DNA of 25,291 nt, from positions 1 through 25,291 of IMG/VR virus record IMGVR_UViG_3300005960_000457; one strand, given 5' to 3'. The notes under the pieces were generated by a model. That model saw nothing but the letters and a program-made list of their open reading frames with translations. It was not told the DNA's origin and ran no database searches. The stretch's first letter is position 1. Each line of letters opens with the position of its first letter. Source of the DNA: a virus. Positions 21,512-25,291 of this stretch are shown piece after piece. Made by a program: the position numbers and the translations under genes.

Positions 21512-22274
21512 ACTTGTCACGCTCCTTTTTATATTCTTCTATATTATCTATGACTAAAGAAGACGCGAATCCTGTACCTGATAAGTGATAAGGATTTTTT
21601 GGAGGTGCAACATGATGACCAAAGTGTGATCCAAACCTACTGGATCTATGCAGAATAAATTCTATATTTTTATCTAGAGCGTATTCTGCCGCAACTACTA
21701 CATCGTTTTCATTATACTCAAATGGAATGTACTGCCATGACACCTTTAACTTATCATTAGCTACAGTTGCACAGTAATCCATAGCTGCGCATGCACTGTC
21801 CCAGTCTTGATTCTTTCTGTGTATTGAACATGATTTACCAACACCGTCTATACCAAAGATTATATTTGAAGTGTAATTACCTTGTAATAACAGATGACAT
21901 AGTTTTTGCCACCACTGCTTTTTCTTTCCAGAACCGTTAGTGTGAATCTCTAAATGTTGAAAGGTCGTTTCATTCAGGACTTCTATTATTCCTAATAGAT
22001 TTTTGTGATATATGGGATCAGATATTTGACCACATAAAAAAATTTTTTTAAATGAATTACCCATGATTCTAGCATCATCTTCTGTTAAATCACCGTATTC
22101 TTTTCCAGCCTGTTTAACAAAATTCTTACCATCTCTAGGATCTTGTCTAATACAATATGCACACTCAAGAAGACACCTGTGAGAGGTATCAACATTAATA
22201 AATCTCTTTTGAGCTATTCTAGTGAAGTGATTATAGTACAGATCAAAATGTTTTTCTAGATTAGATAAACTCAA
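21501..22274 (-). CDS. Radical SAM enzyme
   Basis: 257 residues. CLLECAYC (Cys34, Cys38, Cys41) is the CxxxCxxC site binding the [4Fe-4S] cluster that cleaves SAM. Downstream, FLCGQISDPIYH resembles the GGEP-type SAM contact region, and LEIHTNGS is the typical beta-strand 3 'TNG' element. I use a TTG at 22274, since GGGAG lies 6 bases before it; a TTG at 22280 is also open. It overlaps the dCMP deaminase stop. Proteins of this type recur in marine T4-like phages with unknown substrate. Its place beside deaminase and hydroxymethylase genes suggests nucleotide or DNA-base chemistry, but this is inference. Confidence 0.85.
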   Translation of the reverse strand: MSLSNLEKHFDLYYNHFTRIAQKRFINVDTSHRCLLECAYCIRQDPRDGKNFVKQAGKEYGDLTEDDARIMGNSFKKIFLCGQISDPIYHKNLLGIIEVLNETTFQHLEIHTNGSGKKKQWWQKLCHLLLQGNYTSNIIFGIDGVGKSCSIHRKNQDWDSACAAMDYCATVANDKLKVSWQYIPFEYNENDVVVAAEYALDKNIEFILHRSSRFGSHFGHHVAPPKNPYHLSGTGFASSLVIDNIEEYKKERDKYAA

Positions 22275-22695
22275 ATGCAACTCCCGCTTCAGTAAACATA
22301 GACTGCGTTAAGCCCCATGATTCTTTCCAGCGGTCGGTGATTTCTTGTTTTGGCATAACTACTCTTTTTACACCTACTTGTACTATTCCTTTTGCACAAT
22401 CTGAGCAACAAGGAAGTCCTACAACATAAAAGGTACTACCTTCTAGTGATATACCACTAAAGGCAGCATTGAATATAGTATTCATCTCTGCATGTACAAT
22501 ATACTTAAGTTTGATTTCTCTATTTTCTAATCTATCATTATCTGATATGCTACGAGGAAACCCATTATAACCTTGTGCTAGAACTTGACCCTTTTCACCA
22601 ATAGCAACGCATCCAATCTTAGATGATGGATCCTTTGACCATTTAGATATTCTTTCAGCTAGCTCTAAGTATCGCTTATCCCATTTATTTGACAA
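22261..22695 (-). CDS. cd: Deoxycytidylate (dCMP) deaminase
   Basis: 144 residues from a TTG at 22695 with AAAGG upstream; this gives MSNKWDKRYLELAERIS, a typical phage dCMP deaminase start. An ATG at 22719 is in frame but overlaps the previous gene by 35 bases. Zinc-binding motifs are HAEMNTI (His68, catalytic Glu70) and PCCSDCAKGI (Cys97, Cys100). It converts dCMP to dUMP, feeding ThyX. It shares its substrate with the hydroxymethylase encoded just upstream, which places control of the dCMP pool in one operon. Confidence 0.92.
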   Translation of the reverse strand: MSNKWDKRYLELAERISKWSKDPSSKIGCVAIGEKGQVLAQGYNGFPRSISDNDRLENREIKLKYIVHAEMNTIFNAAFSGISLEGSTFYVVGLPCCSDCAKGIVQVGVKRVVMPKQEITDRWKESWGLTQSMFTEAGVAFEFI

Positions 22696-23344
22696 GATGA
22701 AAGTGCCTTTCGTAAACATGTAGATTTTGTACTTGCCATGTTATAAAGCCTGCTTCAATTCCTAACATTTCTGCTAGTTCTTTTTGAACAAATCTTTGCC
22801 AGGCGTAATCATTTTTATATCCATATACAACATCATTTGACCGCATTTGAACTACAGCTTGCAACTCGTCATTTCGAATATAGTAAGTAACTGAATTAGT
22901 ACAAATAAAGTCGTTCTTACCATCTTCATTATATTCATGCCAGATAGACGGACGATTGTAAATCATTGAGGCCCTACGACCATCTGGATTATCTCGCAAT
23001 TCTCTGTAAACGTTTCCAAACTGATTATAGTATTTATCACTGTAAATTAGTTTACCATAATTAGAATTAATCTCACCTTCCTTATTTGCTGAGTACTGCC
23101 AAGCTGCCGGTGGTTCTGGTTTATCCCATATGTCATTAATATTAGTAGACTCAGACTTATACCACTTTAGTTCTGCATCAATATACTCATTGTTTGGTTC
23201 ACCAAAGATAGCCGGCTCATCTGCTAGAAAAGAAGCACCGAGTAGTTCAATTGTTTTTTGACCTGTTTTATCTAACTCAAAAGCTTCATCATTAAGTTCA
23301 TCAATAAAGTATTGACGAATATCTTTAACACTATATGTTATCAT
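22685..23344 (-). CDS. 42: dCMP hydroxymethylase (T4 gp42 type)
   Basis: 219 residues, thymidylate-synthase fold, from ATG 23344 (GTG 23347 is adjacent; AGAGAG upstream). RRASMIYNRPS is the phosphate-binding Arg region, and Cys148 in DFICTNS is the nucleophile. MRSNDVVYGYKNDYAWQ aligns with the TS segment RSxDxxLGxPFNxxxY. The TS Asn that selects dUMP is replaced by Asp179, the change that lets T4 dCMP hydroxymethylase accept dCMP. Both residue numbers equal those of T4 gp42. It makes 5-hydroxymethyl-dCMP from dCMP and methylene-tetrahydrofolate. Next to dCMP deaminase, and in the same genome as ThyX and an AGT-like enzyme, it implies hmC-containing phage DNA. Confidence 0.9.
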   Translation of the reverse strand: MITYSVKDIRQYFIDELNDEAFELDKTGQKTIELLGASFLADEPAIFGEPNNEYIDAELKWYKSESTNINDIWDKPEPPAAWQYSANKEGEINSNYGKLIYSDKYYNQFGNVYRELRDNPDGRRASMIYNRPSIWHEYNEDGKNDFICTNSVTYYIRNDELQAVVQMRSNDVVYGYKNDYAWQRFVQKELAEMLGIEAGFITWQVQNLHVYERHFHLVK

Positions 23345-23744
23345 CACAAACTCTCTTTCTTAGATCTGATGAAGAAAACCTATGGTCTCTCTTATTAAAG
23401 TATAAATCTATTCCTCTGTTACGACACTCATCTTTTCCAGTGAAATCTTTCTGTCTATACTCTTCACCTAGGATTCTTACATCAATTGGATACATGTTTA
23501 TTATATCAATTAAATCGGCTTCTGTACAATAAATAATGACTTCGTCTACATATTTTATTGCAGAAAGTTGTGCTTGTCTTTCTACAATAGATTGTATAGG
23601 AGAGTTCTTTTCTTTTCTATCAAAAGTAGGATCTACCTGTAGACCGCATATTAAATAATCACATTGAGCCTTCGCCTCTCTCAACATCATAACATGGCCT
23701 GCATGAAGTAAATCAAAAGTACTACATGTAAATCCTACCTTCAT
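23331..23744 (-). CDS. Cytidylyltransferase-like nucleotidyltransferase (TagD/RfaE type)
   Basis: 137 residues. CSTFDLLHAGHVMML contains the HxGH motif (His14-Ala-Gly-His17) of the nucleotidyltransferase alpha/beta-phosphodiesterase family, and FSSSDLRKRV near the end corresponds to the ISSTxIR nucleotide-binding motif. Size and motifs match glycerol-3-phosphate cytidylyltransferases, often seen in T4-like cyanophages. It would activate an alcohol or sugar phosphate with CTP. ATGA overlap with the small secreted gene upstream; overlaps the hydroxymethylase by 14 bases. The acceptor is not identifiable. Confidence 0.85.
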   Translation of the reverse strand: MKVGFTCSTFDLLHAGHVMMLREAKAQCDYLICGLQVDPTFDRKEKNSPIQSIVERQAQLSAIKYVDEVIIYCTEADLIDIINMYPIDVRILGEEYRQKDFTGKDECRNRGIDLYFNKRDHRFSSSDLRKRVCDDNI

Positions 23745-23932
23745 TCATCATTCTCACTTATTTCTATATAGTCTTCAATACAAACAAAACCAATTCCCAT
23801 TGGAGCAGATGCTTCTAAAAAGTAGCCAGTTTCAACACAGGTGTAAGGATCTTCAAAATAATCTACGGCAGTACCTTCTACTTCTCCTGCAGAATTCAAA
23901 CTAACCATGAGTAATATGAAACCAACTATCAT
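23741..23932 (-). CDS. Small secreted protein
   Basis: 63 residues from the ATG at 23932, chosen because GGAGAG lies 8 bases before it; an upstream ATG (23947) has no site. The signal peptide (MIVGFILLMVSLNSAGEVEG) is followed by an acidic mature part with two Cys (YTCVETG, GFVCIEDY), likely a disulfide in the periplasm. Unknown function. Confidence 0.6.
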   Translation of the reverse strand: MIVGFILLMVSLNSAGEVEGTAVDYFEDPYTCVETGYFLEASAPMGIGFVCIEDYIEISENDE

Positions 23933-24053
23933 TTTGTTTCTCTCCATTTTTGTAATTACATTCAGCTGCTGGTGCAGGATGACATCTAAACAGTAAAACT
24001 GTTAGTAATAATAATAAAAAAGGTATTGTTGTGTTAATTTTTCTTTTAAACAT
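23901..24053 (-). CDS. Candidate 50-residue secreted peptide
   Basis: A short frame opening with an ATG that overlaps the cupin stop (ATGTTTAA). It has a basic N-terminus, a hydrophobic run (PFLLLLLTVLLF) and then RCHPAPAAEC, so a signal peptide or lipoprotein signal is plausible. Its end overlaps the next secreted protein gene by 32 bases in another frame. It explains an otherwise empty 100-base gap. No homologue recognised. Confidence 0.45.
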   Translation of the reverse strand: MFKRKINTTIPFLLLLLTVLLFRCHPAPAAECNYKNGEKQNDSWFHITHG

Positions 24054-24396
24054 TTCCCATAAACCCTTGTTCTTCTCTTACAATATCATTATGATTGAAT
24101 TCTGCCCAATACAATTCATAAGCTACACCTGACTCTACACACTCAAATTTATGATATAGACCAGGCTTAACTTTTGTATAATCACCAGCCTTCAGTGTAG
24201 TAGTGTCTATAAGACTATAGTCTCTTTGCCAAACTTTGACTCGCATAACACCTGACTCTACATAAAAACCATTCCATTTGTATCTGTGCAAGTGTTTAGA
24301 ACAAACACCACCAGCTTCCATTTCAATCCTATGAAACTCTAAAGTGCCATTAGCTTCAATGAGTTCTGTAGTTCCCCAAACCTTACCTGCTTTCAT
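24046..24396 (-). CDS. Cupin-domain protein
   Basis: 116 residues, a single small cupin barrel. Motif 1 is SKHLHRYKWNGFYVESGVM (HxH, later E), and motif 2 TKVKPGLYHKFE (PxxxxH). The two His clusters suggest a bound metal. Small cupins of this kind include sugar-phosphate isomerase-like and nucleotide-sugar epimerase-like proteins. Coupled to its neighbours by short overlaps. Specific activity unknown; an accessory in sugar metabolism would fit but is not shown. Confidence 0.75.
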   Translation of the reverse strand: MKAGKVWGTTELIEANGTLEFHRIEMEAGGVCSKHLHRYKWNGFYVESGVMRVKVWQRDYSLIDTTTLKAGDYTKVKPGLYHKFECVESGVAYELYWAEFNHNDIVREEQGFMGNV

Positions 24397-24622
24397 CTAT
24401 AAAGTCCTCATATTTAATACTACCCCAATCAAGATTATAATGTTCAGGATACTTCTTATCCTTTTCAAACTGTGTTAATAGTTTATTTAACTCAATTGTT
24501 TCAGGATGCTCCCAAGACCTGAGTTTTTTAAGAATAATATTATCAGGATCTTTTTCTAATAATTGACATGCAGTCCAATCCATAATAAGTTGTCTTAAAG
24601 GTGTGTTGATTGCTCCAGCCAT
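24383..24622 (-). CDS. Small unknown phage protein
   Basis: 79 residues, helical, soluble, with a Trp-rich middle and acidic end. The ATG overlaps the stop of the Nmad1-like gene (TAATG) and its end overlaps the cupin gene by 14 bases, so it belongs to the same operon. No motif recognised. Confidence 0.6.
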   Translation of the reverse strand: MAGAINTPLRQLIMDWTACQLLEKDPDNIILKKLRSWEHPETIELNKLLTQFEKDKKYPEHYNLDWGSIKYEDFIDESR

Positions 24623-25005
24623 TACTTACCCGTTGCACCTGGAATTTTATCACTTAAGTCCACTGGTTTTAGTTTCTTAGGACGATTCAAAAAGTCACGA
24701 TCCGGATCTTGGCCGTCAATGCCGTGCTTCATATAAGCAGCGAAGAATGATGCATAGTTAATTATATCAATACATGAATCTTCAAGAGATTCAAAATTAG
24801 GATTATAATCAGGATCATTTTCCATAGCTTCGAGTACAGACTGCAACCTAAGAGTTTTTGCAATCATTGTATCTAGAAGAGTTGAACAACCTCTAGGATA
24901 ATACATTGCTTGTTTAATCCTAGAATTAGGGTTTTGATAGTCATTACCTTTTTTGTTTTGAATTTCTGCTGCTTTTTTCAGCACTTCGAGTGATGCTTTA
25001 CTCAT
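24622..25005 (-). CDS. Nmad1-like (DUF1599) nucleotide modification associated protein
   Basis: 127 residues. NKKGNDYQN (about 17-25), then LLDTMIAKTLRLQSVLEAM (about 43-61) and SLEDSCIDIINYASFFAAYM (about 73-92) match the order of conserved K..DY, K..R and D..NYA positions in the Nmad1 domain, an all-alpha, MazG-like fold often found beside phage DNA-modification genes. It may hydrolyse or bind modified nucleotides. GGAGGA lies before the ATG and a consensus promoter at 25031-25059 makes it the first gene of the operon running to the dCMP hydroxymethylase. Family call from remembered pattern. Confidence 0.65.
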   Translation of the reverse strand: MSKASLEVLKKAAEIQNKKGNDYQNPNSRIKQAMYYPRGCSTLLDTMIAKTLRLQSVLEAMENDPDYNPNFESLEDSCIDIINYASFFAAYMKHGIDGQDPDRDFLNRPKKLKPVDLSDKIPGATGK

Positions 25006-25030
25006 ATAATATCCTCCATTCTGATAATCT

Positions 25031-25059
25031 ATTATACAACATTTTGATTAGAAAGTAAA
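25031..25059 (-). promoter_or_regulatory. Sigma70-type promoter of the nucleotide operon
   Basis: Minus strand TTTACT, 17 bases, TATAAT. It lies between the upstream partial gene and the Nmad1-like gene, with about 20 bases of leader carrying GGAGGA. Confidence 0.75.
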
Positions 25060-25065
25060 CCATTT

Positions 25066-25291
25066 TTATAATATTTTTTTCCAAGACACGTTCTTTACAA
25101 ATTCATCGCCATTCCACACATACACACCTTCATGGTGATACTCTTTATCAACTTTGTTATTTATGAAGATGTAAACTATATCAGGATATTTTCTCCATTC
25201 ATCAAGCTTATCCTTTTTACATCTATCCAGAACATAAGGTACATTTCCCATATGTCCCGTTACTTTTATTTCAACAGGATCAAGGTAAGGA
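25066..25291 (-). CDS. Unknown protein, 5' end beyond window
   Basis: The frame is open to the right edge, so the ATG at 25251 is probably internal and the N-terminus lies outside. At least 74 residues are visible: PYLDPVEIKVTGHMGNVPY at the edge, then a beta-rich stretch (DIVYIFINNKVD, GVYVWNGDEFVKNVSWKKIL). No recognised domain. The stop stands 7 bases before the -35 of the next promoter. Confidence 0.55.
   Translation of the reverse strand, partial: PYLDPVEIKVTGHMGNVPYVLDRCKKDKLDEWRKYPDIVYIFINNKVDKEYHHEGVYVWNGDEFVKNVSWKKIL

Noticed and set aside
22685-23344. Calling this gene thymidylate synthase ThyA
   Set aside because: Asp replaces the substrate-selecting Asn and ThyX is encoded nearby, which fits dCMP hydroxymethylase better.
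1-25291. CRISPR arrays, insertion sequences, integrase or attachment sites
   Set aside because: No repeated spacers, transposase motifs, terminal inverted repeats or integrase genes were seen.

Overview
This window looks like part of a T4-like (Straboviridae/'pelagimyophage'-type) marine myovirus genome. The evidence is a gp41-type DnaB helicase, a UvsX-type RecA protein, a gp42-type dCMP hydroxymethylase and an AGT-like DNA glucosyltransferase. Exact T4 late-promoter octamers (TATAAATA) are also present, almost all genes lie on one strand with ATGA/TAATG stop-start overlaps, and base composition is AT-rich. A permuted, two-piece tmRNA with an alphaproteobacterial-type tag (ANDNFAPVDYALAA) points to an alphaproteobacterial host. 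A SAR11-like host is my inference from AT-richness and the marine-type gene set. No database search was possible; all family calls rest on motifs and remembered family sequences.

Layout. All genes are on the minus strand except two at 3337-4202, so transcription runs from high to low coordinates. At 25291-20785: a partial unknown protein, an Nmad1-like protein, a cupin, small secreted proteins, a TagD-like cytidylyltransferase, dCMP hydroxymethylase, dCMP deaminase, a radical SAM protein and a separate SPASM-like protein. At 20749-16164: a tight operon of a UDG-like protein, AGT-like glycosyltransferase, UDP-glucuronate 4-epimerase, a short UDP-glucose dehydrogenase and a C5-methyltransferase-like protein. 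At 16109-10977: UvsX, a small protein, the replicative helicase, a SAM methyltransferase, small ORFs and ThyX. At 10980-7490: a small membrane protein, a SleB-type endolysin, a DUF3310 protein, a full-length periplasmic BMP-family binding protein and two unknown proteins. At 7471-6781: the tmRNA gene and a GC-rich gene-free structured stretch. At 6751-4189: a coupled redox run (NifU-like, pseudoazurin, IscA-like, nitroreductase, kinase-like). The plus-strand pair at 3337-4202 follows a late promoter. At 3227-1: PsiE-like protein, ATP-type PEP carboxykinase, a secreted HExxH protein, a GNAT-like protein and a 2OG-Fe(II) oxygenase-like gene cut by the window edge.

How the genes fit together. 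dCMP hydroxymethylase (Cys148 and Asp179, the same numbers as the catalytic residues of T4 gp42) should make hydroxymethyl-dCMP, while dCMP deaminase and ThyX supply dTMP. The AGT-like enzyme should then glycosylate hmC in DNA. It is stop-to-start coupled to genes for UDP-glucose to UDP-glucuronate to UDP-galacturonate, so the sugar placed on the DNA may be a uronic acid instead of glucose. That is the strongest candidate here for an undescribed system. The other noteworthy cargo is metabolic: PEPCK, PsiE, pseudoazurin, NifU/IscA, nitroreductase and a BMP solute-binding protein. Seven minus-strand promoters share a -35 of TTTACA/TTTACT, exactly 17 bp of spacer and TATAAT/TATATT, and at least one appears to give a leaderless mRNA.
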